A DNA stretch of 64,000 nt from Rattus norvegicus (lineage: Eukaryota; Chordata; Mammalia; Rodentia; Muridae), in NCBI RefSeq assembly GCF_036323735.1, contig NC_086034.1:28058439-28122438 (forward strand), written 5' to 3'. The notes below the pieces were generated by a model, which saw only the letters and a program-made list of their open reading frames with translations, was not told the DNA's origin and searched no databases. Numbering within the stretch: the stretch's first letter is position 1; each line of letters starts with the position of its first letter. This document shows, one piece after another, positions 1-11,975 of this stretch. A program made the position numbers and the translations under genes.

Positions 1-604
1 TTTATAACTGTTCTGAGCTCTCTCACTTCCTTTATTCTTATTTGTGAGGACAGAAGGTCCCCGTACAGTCAAACAAACCATTTCCTTCAACTAGGGACCG
101 CACAATACTTTTCCATTGGTTTTTCACTTGTCTCTCTTGGCACTGCCTTTGCCTCCAGCATGGAAATTTGTGTCTATGTCTATAACAATGCTATCATTTC
201 TTTTAACTGCCTATTCACTGGAGATAATTTATAAAATATAGAAGTGTAAAACAGATAAAAATTACCCATAATTTCATCTGCAATCTTTATCTTTGTATGT
301 ACATTCAAATACGCTGGAATGTAAGTAATTCAAACCTTTTAAAATGTACTAAAAATTCTGTGTCTCTTTGTTTTGTTTTTTTAGCACTTGAAGGATGGGG
401 TAGGGACTTGGGGAGTTCCTGGTGATTCCAAAAGTAGAAAAAACAAAAACCAAAACGGTCCCTTTAACCTAAGAAGAGGACCAAGAACTGTGGCAGCCAG
501 TGTGCACATCCACAGTGGGAGGCAGTGGTAAAGAGGTGATAAGGAGAATAAACCCCCACAGAGACAGTTGCTTAGGAAGCAGTTGGAGAACAGATCAGCA
601 AAGG

Positions 605-945
605 ACCACTGTGGGTGACAGTGTTAAGAGATGATCAAGGGAAGAGAAGCAGGGAACAAGCGACAGGAAGGCAAAAGTGAGAAGAAAGACAAATATGTAT
701 TTCCTTTCATACACAGAATCTACATCCAAATATACACACACATAGATATATGATAAGAGGTCAGGAGGGGTACAACTGGGAGGAAGTGGACCAGCAAGGC
801 AAGGAGGAGGGATGAGGGAAGGAGTGAGGAGAGCATGTGCAACCTGCAATGGTTGCTTTACATGCATGGAGATGTCAGAATGAAACTCAGTATTTTGTAT
901 GCTAATTAAAAAGTTAATAAAAATTAAAAACAAGATAAGGCCAGG
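605..945 (+). mobile_element. Old rodent LINE-1 3' end
   Basis: The purine-rich tract and the closing sequence GTATGCTAATTAAAAAGTT followed by AATAAAAATTAAAAA resemble the 3' UTR and tail of old rodent L1 copies. No coding part remains. The flanking bases 1-604 and 946-1631 show nothing further that I can support. Confidence 0.5.
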
Positions 946-1631
946 AGCCACACAGGACTTGAGTCCCCTCTCAAAGACCCCCTGTTCTTTCCTTATGACT
1001 ATCTGTGTTGTGTCTCATACACATGGTTCCTTATTCCAGTGCAGCTCCGGAATGGAGAGTCATCCACTGGTTGGCTAATAGGAGTATTTCCTTCCATGTT
1101 AGCACGCTTCTTCAAGCACCTGTCTACGTGGTCAGGGTGACAAACCCTGGATGGTGCTCCAGGGCCTTTGCACCTCCAGGTGCCAACCTGAACTGTTTAG
1201 AGAAAGATTTTGGAGCTAGCATCTCTAGTCCTAATAAGAAGATGCAAGAAATGCACAGTGGGATTTACCCACCCTTGCTTCCTGTTTAGATAGACAACAG
1301 CTTTCTCAAGATATAATTCCTACATTGACTGAACATATCGAATTGTATACTTTCAGCCTATTTTCACCCAACATCAACACAATCTGTAACGCTAAACTGT
1401 AGGTCACTCTTGGTAGGCTTATCTAACTCTTGACATTGTGACATGGTGTCATCTGCAAATTTCATGCCTGACAAGCACACAATTGAGTTAAAAAACCAAA
1501 ACTGGTAAAAAAGAAAGCTCATCATACTGTAAGTTTGTTCATGTTGGGCTGTGTTCCTATCCTGGGCACAGTGGTCCCATGAGCATAGGAGTATAAAGTT
1601 TCCTGCTCCCCTTTGTAACCCCTCCTCTTTC

Positions 1632-1815
1632 TTTAAAAAAAGGTTTATTTATTTATTTTATGTATATGAGTGCTCTAACTGCATGTACCCCTGTGTTCCA
1701 GAAGAGGGTATCCATTAGAGATGGGTATGAGCCACCGTGTGGTTGCTGGGAACTGAACTCAGGACCTCTGGAGGAACAGACAGAGCTCTTAACCGCTAAG
1801 CCATCTCTCTACCCT
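1632..1815 (-). mobile_element. B2 SINE
   Basis: Reverse-oriented B2: the right end carries the complement of the tRNA-derived head (GGTAGAGAGATGGCTTAGCG on the minus strand), then the CCTGAGTTCAGTTCCC box-B region. The left end is an A/T-rich tail with TTTATTTATTTATT. Confidence 0.9.
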
Positions 1816-2574
1816 TGTAGCCTTTCTTGAGGCTATGCTTTTACTTATTTCTGAGAGAGCACCTCCCTGTAGAGAGATCTGTTTCAGAAGCATACACCAC
1901 TAGGTCTAACCCCTAATGCTACACTCTGTCATAGAAGTAGCATGACATAGCACACATTCTTCTTTATGGCTTCTTTTATTTAACAGAATTTGAAGGTTAC
2001 TCATGTTGTATCATCTATTCAGCCATTGCTATAATACTCTGTAGCCTTCTGGAGGCCTGATTATGCCAACATTTCTTTCTAAGCCCTGACTTTCCTCTCT
2101 CAGATACAGTTCTCACACCAGGCTGACACTAGCCAGCTCAAAGTCATGGGCCATTGCTGGCTTTTCAGTTACTCACTCTGACTTGCTCATCTGCATGAGG
2201 CTTCTCTCCTTAATTGAAATCTGCCTCTCATCACTCAAGTAATGAGAGGCAGATCTCTGGCGAGCCAATTCTACTGCAGCCTCTTCAGTCCTCAGGGCAG
2301 TTCAGTGAGGTTCTGTCTTCTCATTTCCTGCAGCTACTACTGCAGTTCACCTTGATTCCTAGCTCCCATACTGGACCTGGATCACTTACTGGATAATGAA
2401 TGCATTCTCCACATGTTGGTGTGAAGTTTGAAAAGAAAATCGTATTAATTTTATACTTAACGCCTCTCTTTGTCTTCCTATATTTTTCTTGATAGAGTTG
2501 AGAGTTTTCATCGTCATTAGTATATAATCTGACAATGGTTTTTCTTTGCTTGTTTCTTTTGTTCTTTTCAACTT
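1816..2574. other. Intronic sequence, no gene
   Basis: No exon or clear transposon is seen. It contains a 13-bp perfect inverted repeat at 2219-2254 (listed separately). Confidence 0.6.
2219..2254. repeat. Perfect 13-bp inverted repeat with 10-nt loop
   Basis: Arms ATCTGCCTCTCAT (2219-2231) and ATGAGAGGCAGAT (2242-2254) are exact complements around a 10-nt loop. Either strand could form a hairpin. Confidence 0.85.
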
Positions 2575-2776
2575 TATGTGTTGCATATCTTGCTTGCATG
2601 TGTGTCTGTGTACCATTCAAGTGCCTAGTGTCTGCTATGATAAGAAGGGCATCGAAGTTCCTGAATCTGGAGGTAACAGATGGTTGTAAGCTGTCGTACG
2701 GGTGCTAAGACATGAACTTGAGTCCTCTTTGAAAGCAGCCAGTGCTCTTAATCACTGAGCCATCTCTCCAAGCCCC
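2575..2776 (-). mobile_element. B3/B2-type SINE
   Basis: The right end (GCTCTTAATCACTGAGCCAT, then CTCTCCAAGCCCC) is the reverse complement of the B2/B3 head. Leftward the match decays but keeps the B3 layout. Confidence 0.75.
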
Positions 2777-3898
2777 ATCTTCTTTCTTTGTAAGCTTACC
2801 CACAGTTAGTAATAACATTTACATTATTAAACTTGGTCAAATTATTAGTCAAATATTACAACTTTCCTATGATGTCCATCTTTTTCTTACCTGCACTTTA
2901 GAAATAGGACCACTTGTCTGTGGCCATCCTTTTCTCTGCTAATGACAACTGCTTCCAATTTCTAAATTGTTCATTTTGTGTCTTTAATGTACTATTGCCT
3001 CGAATGTCTTCATCTCTGTATCCCATGGCAGCCCCATTCTCACTATGCATATACAGTGTTTCAACTGCTATTTCTGAGGAACACATTTTCTAACCCATCT
3101 AGACAAATATGTCCTCTCCTCATTCTTCTGTTAAACATATATTTTGATCATGTTTTCTCCCACCAACTCCTCCCAACAACTTCTTATGCCTCACCTCCCT
3201 ATCTAACAACTTCATACTTTCTCAAAAAAATTAAAACTAAAACAAACAATCATTCCCCTCAAAACAAGCAAAAAAACAAATAAAAAATAAAAACAAACCC
3301 CGAACCAGTAAGACATGCGATGCCCAAACAAACAAATAGAATCTACAGAGTTCACGTTGTATTGGCCAACTACTCCTGAGTATGGGGCCTACCCTCAAAT
3401 GTGGTTGATATACTCTGTGAAACTCCATTGGTGAAAACTCTCCTATGCCAGTGTCTATTAACTGTAAATATTTTTTTTGTCATGTCCACTCCATGTCTAC
3501 TTCCCCTTTTGGTGCTACGACCATGTCTGGCTTGAACTTGTGTTACTAGAGGCTCTGTGAGTTCATAAGGGCATCAGACTTGTTGTGTTTGAAGAAACTA
3601 CTTCCTAAGTGTCATCTACCCCCTCTGGTTGTCTTTCTGCCACTTCTATATAGATTCCTGAGCCCAAAGGGAAGGGTTTGATAATGACATCTCACTTAGG
3701 ACTAAGTACTCCAAGGTCTCTCATTCTCTGTACTTTGTATAGTTATAGTTGTAATGTTACAACTTGAAACATTAGACACAGCAATGACTTCTGCTTGACT
3801 CCAGTTCTGCTGTATGGGACACTGGGAAGAACTTACACAATTCTTTAACTCCTTTCCATATTAGCTTTCTACTCTGTGATGCTATCGTCAGATCTGTT
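2777..3898. other. Intronic sequence, no gene
   Basis: No exon is seen. An A-rich stretch lies at 3226-3300 (mixed AAAAC/AAAT). Confidence 0.5.
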
Positions 3899-4105
3899 TG
3901 GGGACTGCCAAGGTGATTCAGTCGTAAGGAGGTTTGGTGCTCTTTCAAAGGACCCCGAGTTGGGTGCCCATTACCCTCATTGGTTGAATCACAACTGTCT
4001 ATAGCTTCAGCTCTGGGATCCAGTGCCACCTTCTGACCTCTGTGGGCATCTGAACATATGAGCACACACCTATGCATAATTTAAAAATATATTTTAAAAG
4101 CACAT
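3899..4105 (+). mobile_element. B3-type SINE, degenerate
   Basis: The layout follows B3: a GGTGATTCAGT head, GGACCCCGAGTTGGGTGCCC box-B region, CTTCTGACCTCTGTGGGCA body, and an A-rich tail with AAAATATATTTTAAAAG. Confidence 0.7.
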
Positions 4106-4565
4106 CTAATTTGTGGTTCTTGGGAGGATTAAATTAGACTATGTATAAAACAAAGCACAGTTCAGGCATTAGTTAGCAATCCTGAGGCGCTTTTGGCTAA
4201 TGATTGTGGACATTAACATAATCTTCTTAGTTTACAGTTGTTAGTGTGAGTGGTCTGCCCCCCTCTGCTCAATCTACTTAATGATTTCCTAGGGAGAGCT
4301 TTCCCTTAGGACTTCAGTGACATGATAGTCTGTGTATTTAGTCAGTCATTTATAGAAATGTCTCCAAACCTAAATGTAACACGCAAGAAGGCTTACAAAT
4401 CATTTAATTGGCTCTGTATTCCTCTTTGCTTTGACCACTCTTCCCCACAGAACTAATAGAGGACCCAGGTTCACATCTTCCTCATGGCTGCCTTATGACT
4501 TTATTTTGCTGTTTTCACAACCTTATTAACCAGTCATTTTTTTTTTTTGAATATGGATACCCAAA

Positions 4566-4935
4566 TGTGCTGGTTAGTGCTGACTGCTAACTTGTTGGGA
4601 TCTGGAGATACGTAGGAGATAGGACCTGGACATTGGACATGACTGTGACAGAGTATCTTGATATGTTAATTGAAGAGGGGAAGACCCATCATAAAGGAAG
4701 TCAGCAATATTCTCTGCACTTGGATTCTTGACTTGATAAAAAAAGTCAAGGTTATGTGAGGACCAGTACCTAGCACTCTCTGTCCTGATTGTGTATACCA
4801 TGTGACTAGATGCCTCAGTCTCCTGCCACCATAAATTTCCTACTGGTCTGAACCACCCACCCAATCAAGCCCATTCTTTTTTAAATTATCCTGCCAGGAT
4901 ATCTGGTATCACAGCAATAAGAAAAGTAAGTAATC
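4566..4935 (+). mobile_element. MaLR-type LTR, degenerate
   Basis: It starts TGTGCTGGTTAGTG and ends with a CACAGCAATAAGAAAAGTAA-like stretch, the terminal layout of rodent non-autonomous ERVL-MaLR LTRs. It is solitary, with no internal region beside it. Confidence 0.6.
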
Positions 4936-5035
4936 CAACAGTCTTAAAGTCATAGTGCACTGTGCCTGAGCACTGATACCTTTGGAAGGCTACAACTTGA
5001 GAGGGCTGGAAAGGGCAGCTCTAAAACATGGTACT

Positions 5036-5216
5036 TTTTTTTTAAAAAACTGTTTTAATTTATGAATGAGTGTTCTGTGTGCATAAATGGTATATGCCAA
5101 AAGATGGCATCGGATCCCATAGTAGATGGTTATGAGCCACCACCATGTTGCTGAGAATTGAACTCAGGACCTCTGGAAGAACAGCCACTCCTAACCACTA
5201 AGTCATCTCCTCAGCC
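5036..5216 (-). mobile_element. B2 SINE
   Basis: The reverse complement of the B2 head (CTAACCACTAAGTCATCTCC, then TCAGCCCC) is at the right end. GAATTGAACTCAGGACCTCT marks box B. The A/T tail is at the left. Confidence 0.85.
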
Positions 5217-5289
5217 CCATGTGTTAAGTCTTACTGGCTCAAGTCAGTCAACATTCTAACACATTGGGAGAAAGGGTTCATAAGTGCCC

Positions 5290-5580
5290 ATTATTAACTG
5301 AGGAGCTATGCACAGTTGATAGTTTCTGGAGAATAAAGTGAATTTTCTTTAAGGGTGTGGCCCCTGGTAAACTGACCTCAGACTATAGATGTTCCTACAC
5401 CCAGGAGAATACAGATGCAATGGAATATTTCTCTAAAAATAAAAAGGAGGACATGGAGTTGGCAGAGGAAAGAGTGGGTCCAGGAGGAGTCGGGATGGGG
5501 GAGTGTGGATGTGATCTAAATACATTGCATATCATTGTCTCATATTAACTAATAAGATATTTATAAAATATCAAAATCCT
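5290..5580 (+). mobile_element. Old rodent L1 3' end
   Basis: A purine-rich GGAGGAGTCGGGATGGGGGA segment followed by GTGGATGTGATCTAAATACAT and a T/A tail matches the pattern of old L1 3' UTRs, repeated in related form at 40735-40950. Confidence 0.55.
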
Positions 5581-6049
5581 GACTGACAGTTCAAGATTCA
5601 TCAGTCTATACCCAATAATGGAAAGAATAATGTCAAATCCTCCCTGGCAGAGGTGAATCTTTGTCTTCATTTTTAAGGAATAAAAAGTCATTTGGTTCCT
5701 TGTAAAATAGTGGTATCTGAAGGAGCTGACACATGCGACATGAAAGTGTTGTGACCCACTAAGTCTCATACCGAAACTTCATTTAAAGCCATGTTTCTGT
5801 TTTAAAACTTCTGGGAATTATAAAAATCATCATGACTACCATTTATAAAACCAGCTTCTAAGCAAAAATATAATGGGAAGGAAGCCTTATAAATATTTGA
5901 AAACCTAACGGGAAATTCAATGGTCCTGGTTGACTAAGAATGAAGAACCACTAAATGCGATTACAGTTAAGCAAAATGTGGTCTGTGAAGTGCATTGTGG
6001 AGATTTAGGCCTAAAAGTAGTAGTTAGGTCTGTAGAACCAAGTTAGAAT

Positions 6050-6166
6050 CTTTTTATTTTCTTCTCTTTGTAGCCCTGACTGTCCCGGAACTCAAACTAT
6101 AGAGGAGCCTGGCCTTGAACTCAGAGATCTGCCTGCCTCTGCCTGCTGAGTGCCACCACTAGACCC
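6050..6166 (-). mobile_element. B1 SINE
   Basis: The 7SL-derived signature is visible in reverse: GCCTGGCCTTGAACTCAGAG then ATCTGCCTGCCTCTGCCT. The T-rich left end is the tail. Confidence 0.85.
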
Positions 6167-8127
6167 AAAATAGGATCATTAGACTCTTAACCAAACCCAC
6201 AATTCTTCTTGATAACAAAAAGTGTCAGGCACCTCTTCCTCTCCTTCCTTTGGGATTTCATTTAAAACAACTGAGTTCTCAGGGGAAACTATTGCTTTCA
6301 CCTTGAGTTCAAGTGTGAGTTGATTCTCAGGGAGTTGCAAAGTTTACAAGGAACCTGAGCTCACAATGGGTCTTGACTCTTAAAAGGGGTTGGGGATGGT
6401 AAATATGCAACAGGTGCGGGACTCTAATCCCAGGAAAATACTTTTGTCTTTCCAGCGGTTTAATTTCACAAACCCAGAGCAAGCTGTTGATTACAGTCAA
6501 TTTACATAGAGATTTAGACAAAATCTGCCAGCATAGATTCAGCAGTTTCAAATTTTCAAGAGAAAAATGTAATCGCAAGTAGTAAACAGCCTCACATCTC
6601 CTAGAAATAAAGCGACAAGATAAAAATGCCCCACGATTATTTTAACTTCAATGTTTTAATATACATTTTTTTCCTCAGGTCAAATTCTCTCACTGTAATG
6701 ACATACTATCTCATAAAAAAAATAACAGCTTTGTATGTAGAGGGGACATATCTGACCCCAAGTTTTATAAGGGATAATTGTGATGTAGGGTTTGTAAGGT
6801 TGGAAATTGTTTTCTAGAGGAGAAAAAAAAACCCTGGCCAAGTTGGTTGCCTTGACAACATGGGATGGTCGCATCAAGAAATCCATGGCGATGCAGGACT
6901 TCTGTTATGTCAAGATGGCAACCGATCTACCAGATTAGGTTAAGAGAAAACTAAGTCCGCAGCAAGGCAGTATTACCTGACCTATGAAATATTAGTTCTC
7001 AGTTTCTATTATGAGCCTTGTTAGAGGAGATAAGAGACTCTCAGCAACCAAGGCAGGGAGGAGAATGGGAGGGAATTGTGTTTATCCCAGTCTAACCCTT
7101 TCTCTACATCACTACACATCTACAGGAACCCAGGGCTTTCTGCACTTTCTCTGAATGTTGGTTGTGCTGAGAAAAATACATCTTGCTGGATTCTGTTGAT
7201 TTTCCCAGTGGCCTCCCTTTCAAAGCTTCTCCCCAGGGAATATCACTTGCGCCTATTGCAAATTCGTAAATAATGAGCATCAGGAGAGATTAGGCACCAA
7301 CGCTGGTTGTTAGTCACATAGGAGAAAAGCTTGATAGCATCCAGTCCAATTACTCTGGCGGGGCCAGGGAGAGCTTTATCTGTGAAGGGTGGAGCATTAG
7401 ATGAAAAGTGTTCTTGTAAAGCCATGCTACTAAAGCATCTGCTTCCTTCCCTTCACCTCTTTGTGACACTCTTCAAAGTCCACAGTTCTGATTCTCTGTT
7501 TAAAAAAAAAAAAGCACCATGAAGCAATTTCGAATCAGAGCTTAGATTTTCCTTTCATAAAACAGAATTTCTTTTAAAAGGTATGTCAGAGCTATGCCCC
7601 TCTTGGTCCTCAAGTGCTATATGGATTTTGTTTCTAACATGGTTTTCAACTGTGGTTCACCTGATATTGTCGGACATGGTCCCGGGTGAACGAGGTATCC
7701 TGCGTGGCTGGGCTGACCTTTGTTTTCTTAGTTCTTGGTTTTGAGACTGTGGAAAGGACCAGAGGGACACATATTAAGAGAACTGAATCTGTAGTGACGA
7801 AGTTGAAGCACTTGGGCAAGCTTATGGAAGTTAAGGCAACATCCGTCTACAGACAGCAAGAGCTCCAAGGCGTGCAGGCGAAGACATCATTGCCAATGTG
7901 CCAATGACCAGGAAGGTGAGGAACAGAAAAAAGACTGTTCAAAGTACAGCACAGATTTTCTTTCTTCTGGGTCATAGGTCCGGTATCCGATTGATGAGTC
8001 CTCAGTTTCTTCTAAAGGGTAATGTCACTCATTGGCTTGTTCCTCTGTTGCTGGCACTGAATTACGCCAAACTTAGGACCACACAAAGGGAGTCAATGGA
8101 TTAATTGTGTGATGGAAGTCTCTTTAG
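6167..8127. other. Intronic sequence, no gene
   Basis: Several short open frames occur but none has family resemblance, splice context or a supported start. No transposon is recognised. Confidence 0.5.
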
Positions 8128-8139
8128 AAGTGATGGTGG
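8128..8139. repeat. Target-site duplication of the inverted L1, left copy
   Basis: AAGTGATGGTGG; an exact copy is at 8687-8698 right after the poly(A). Confidence 0.9.
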
Positions 8140-8686
8140 GGGTTCAGTCTTGGCAGGACCCAGGGCTTCCCCTTCCACTGGTGCTCTTACTAGGCTATTC
8201 ATTGCTACCTATGAGGTCAGAGTCCAGGGTCAGTCCATGTATAGTCTTTAGGTAGTGGCTTAGTCCTTGGAAGCTCTGGTTGCTTGGCATTGTTGTTCAT
8301 ATGGGGTCTCGAGCCCCTTCAAGCTCTTCCAGTCCTTTCTAAGATTCCTTCAACGGGGGTCCTATCCTCAGTTCAGTGGTTTGCTGCTGGCATTCGCCTC
8401 TGTATTTACTGTATTCTGGCTGTGTCTCTCAGGAGAGATCTACATCCAGTTCCTGTCGGCCTGCACTTCTTTGCTTCATCCATCTTGTCTAGTTTGGTGG
8501 CTGTATATGTATTGTTGAGGGGAGGGCAGTAATGGGGGGAGGATGGGGAGGGGAACACCCATTCAGAAGGGGAGGGGGAGGGGCTAGGGGGATGTTGGCC
8601 TGGAAACCGGTAAGGGGAATAACAATCGAAATGTAAATAAGAAATACTCAAGTTAATAAAGATGGAAAAAATGCAAAAAAAAAAAA
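8140..8686 (+). mobile_element. L1 3' end with 5' inversion (twin priming)
   Basis: 8140 to about 8515 is rat L1 3' UTR in reverse complement (compare the direct copy at about 14548-14760). From about 8516 the same UTR continues in direct orientation (GGGGAGGGCAGTAATGGGGG ... AATAAAGATGG) to a poly(A). The whole is bounded by the 12-bp duplication AAGTGATGGTGG (8128-8139 and 8687-8698). Confidence 0.9.
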
Positions 8687-8698
8687 AAGTGATGGTGG

Positions 8699-9389
8699 AT
8701 TCATAGAGGTAATGATGACTCAGTAACTCTGTGCCAAGTAGAAAAGTAGGCATATTATTTGGTACATGTGTAATAGGCAACCTCTGATTCACTCCTGGTG
8801 ATGAAATTTAGTGCTTATTCAAGGTAAGAATTGGGGCTTGATTTGAAGAAGTGTTGGCTGTGACAATCACTTAGTACTGAGCAGCCATTATACTCTGACT
8901 TGTTACATATTGACTGCCGAATGTCACAGTTCAACATGTTCTTATTAAACTCCAGCTCTGTACTGTCTGTTCATCATCATGAAACAAGGTCGCTTTATTC
9001 ATTTATAGCCTGCCTGTTAATAGAAATTGTCCGGGAGATTCACCTGTTTTCCAAAAACATGGAAAATTTTTTTTTCTCAGTCAAATTCTGAAGAGCTGTC
9101 TGTTTTGTTTTTGTTTTTTTGTTTTTTGTTTGTTTTTTTTTTTTTTTTGCATCTTCCTGGCCCGAGGTCATCATACTAAGTCAGCAAATTTCTTATCTTT
9201 TTTCATTAAACTGATTCTTGTGACACAGAGACAGTTGTGATATTGAAGGCTTCCTCACCCAAATTATTCTATAAATCTCTCTCCTGTTAAAATTTACCGC
9301 TGGAATTATATAGACCCTCCTGTAGGTACTAGAATTATCTCTTCTATCATTACCTGATTTAGTTCAAGGTATTACAACTAACTTACTCT
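8699..9389. other. Intronic sequence with a T-rich tract
   Basis: No exon is seen. 9103-9150 is a TTTTG/poly-T tract. Confidence 0.6.
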
Positions 9390-9900
9390 TACTAATTTTT
9401 TGGTTTTGATTTTGAGGTTATAATATAATCACAATTTCTCCCTTCCTTTTCCTCTCTCCAAACCTTCCCATATAACCTTCCTTGCTATTTTAAAGTCATG
9501 CCCTCTTTTGCTTCGTTATTACATGCATATTTGTATATGTTCACACATATATCTTCCTAAATATAGCCTACCAGCCTGTATAATGTTACTTGTGTGCATG
9601 TTTTCAGGGCTGACTATCTAGTAATACATAACCAATTGATGTGCTCTACCCTGAGGAAGACTAGTTAGCCTATTGAAACCATTCATTAATTCTTTGTGGA
9701 GGGTTGAAAATGACTTTCAGGATGAAATGGCAGTCATGTTGATGAGAAAATATGGGTATAGGTCATGACATTTGTCCTTATATGCAAAGGTAAGTGTAGT
9801 CTTCACCTCTTAGCAAAGAAACTCTTCTTTGCAACAGATGGTGACACCTATAGAAAACCACAACTAATCAAATCACAGAGTGTGGAGGCCAACCAACCCA
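9390..9900 (-). mobile_element. Lx-type L1 3' end
   Basis: Read on the minus strand it contains GACTATCTAG-like and TCAGCCCTGAAAACATGCAC segments, then CAAGTAACATTATACAGG, a region matching the Lx copies at 11010 and 31340, and an AT-rich 3' end near 9395. The 5' limit is uncertain and may reach about 10050. Confidence 0.6.
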
Positions 9901-10222
9901 ATTAAACACTTCTTCCCCCTATTCCCATCATAGCAGAATGCAAATTCTGTGAACTCAGTAAATGCTTGGGCTTGACGAAGCTGAACTATGGGATCTTAAC
10001 TGGGCATTCCAAGGACATCTTACTGTGTTCTTTTAGACAACAATGGTAGCCAGTGTCATCTTAGGTAAGAGAACAGCCTAATACACGGTCTTCAGTCTTT
10101 CAATCCATTTGTCCTATGAGGAAGACCCAAATTCAAAACTTAACTGCAAAACTGCTTATGAAAAAACCATTTTTTTCAGCTACAACTTCATATTGAAGTA
10201 ATCCTATATTTATACAAACTCT

Positions 10223-10385
10223 AGCCCTCTTCTCTCTCTCTCTCTGTCTCTGTCTCATTCTGTCTCTGTCTCATTCTCTGTTTCTCTCTGTCTCTCTCTC
10301 TGCCCATCCTTCCTTCCTTCCTTCCTTCCTTCCTTCCTTCCTTCCTTCCTTCCTTCCTCCTCCCCTTTCTCTTCCACCCCTTTCT
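10223..10385. repeat. (TC)n / (TTCC)n microsatellite
   Basis: CT dinucleotides and TCTG interruptions, followed by about 12 tandem CTTC units (10308-10358). 10386-11009 beyond it shows no gene. Confidence 0.95.
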
Positions 10386-11009
10386 TTCTCTTCTACAACT
10401 AGCCTGCGAAGACCTTAAACCTTCTCAGGTTAACTTCTCAGTGCCAACTAGAAAATGGCTTCCAGTCCATCCAGTCTCATTATTGAGAGTTGGGGGACCC
10501 TTTGTAAATGATTCTGGGTTACACAACAGCTGTCAAGAAGCACTTGAGTTATCTCCATCTTAGCCTTAAATGTCAGGATACAGTTTAGCATAAAAGGAGT
10601 GGAATCTGAACTCAGAGCTGATTTTCTCTAGGAGACTTGCTGCTAGCTGCTCACAGATGCATTCTCTCTTCTCTGTATTTTCTCTTTCATTCTTTTTAAA
10701 ATTTCTTCCCTCCTTCCCACAATCCCTTTCCTATCTTCAATTCTTCTAGTTCCATCTTTCCATCTTTCTTTTTTAAAAGCTGAGAAGGTTTTTGCTTTTC
10801 TCATCATGATTTATCCTGCAAAGTATCCTAGAAACATTAAAGATTAACTACAACCAATCAAAAGGCAAATTTGTGAAGTCTGGTCTCAATGGATACATCT
10901 ACAAAATGCTCCTGTACTCAAGGCTTAGTAAATATTATAGAAGAAGGGGTAGAAAGATTCTAAGAGCAAGAGGACTGGGGAATCTGCTGTGAGATTATGT
11001 CTCCTAGTA

Positions 11010-11420
11010 AAATCAAAAGCTAGACATGTAAATTCTTACCAACATGACCACCCAAACAGGAGCTGAACAAAGATGACTCTGAAAGGGAAAAGTCCATGGG
11101 GCCTCAGACCTATGCAAAGAATTACAAGGAACTGAGTAAAGTCGAGAGCTAGAAAAACAGTCCTCCTTAGGGAGAAGCATACCAACTGGTTGTCCAGGGC
11201 CAAATGGGCAGCCCTGAAAATGTACATATATAAGTAACATTATATGCACTGACCTATATTTAGGAATATATATGTACACACACACAAACACAAACACATA
11301 CAAACACAGTAAATTAATGAAACAAGAGCCTACAGATTTGAAGGAGAGGAGGGTATATGGGAGGGTGGAGAAGGGGAAAAGAGAAAAAAGAAATGTTATG
11401 ATTAAAACACAGTTTCAAAA
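11010..11420 (+). mobile_element. Lx-type L1 3' end
   Basis: It carries CCAACTGGTTGTCCAGGGCC, TCAGCCCTGAAAA-like text, AAGTAACATTATATGCACTG, a CA-rich stretch, then GGAGAGGAGGGTATATGGGA and an A-rich end. Confidence 0.75.
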
Positions 11421-11767
11421 ATGAACAAAAAATATTGAGCTAGTGTGCCCGCTGTGGATTATATATCACAGTCTCGCTTCCTCAGCATTTTGCTTTATAC
11501 AATTTGATGTACTGTGAACTGACTCCACGTATAGCTATTCTTTCTTCTTCTGAAGATGTAGGATAAATTCCTTTTATTTTCTTTTCAGGTAAGTGGATTC
11601 ATCACATTTCATAGCGTAAATTTTAACATGAAAGAAACTTTAAAGATAGACTTATTTTATTTCTTCCTTTCACACAAGAAGAAACTGAGGTACAGTATCT
11701 CAAGTGGCTTAAGTATAAGAAGCAGAATAAGCAGATGGTACTCTGAATCCTGGACCAGTACTCAGTC

Positions 11768-11975
11768 CTTTACTTTTTTTTCCTTGTGACTTTATTAGGA
11801 ACTGAACATAGGTCCTTGTTTTGCACATACTAGGCAAGTCTTCTGCCTCGGAGCTTGTATGCCCAACTCATGCTTTGCTGTCTAATTTGAGGCCGTGTTT
11901 ACTAAGTTGTCGAAGCAGGTCTTGAACTTTGGTATTCTTGCTTCAACCATTTGAATAGCTGCTGTTGCAGGCCTG
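11768..11975 (-). mobile_element. B4 SINE (ID plus B1 composite)
   Basis: The left part is a reversed ID-like segment (GCACATACTAGGCAAGTCTT) and the right part a reversed B1-like segment (AGCAGGTCTTGAACTTTGGT), the composite order of B4. Confidence 0.7.

Noticed and set aside
10308..10358. Regular short repeats that could be mistaken for an array such as CRISPR
   Set aside because: They are simple tetranucleotide repeats without spacers, in a mammalian genome.
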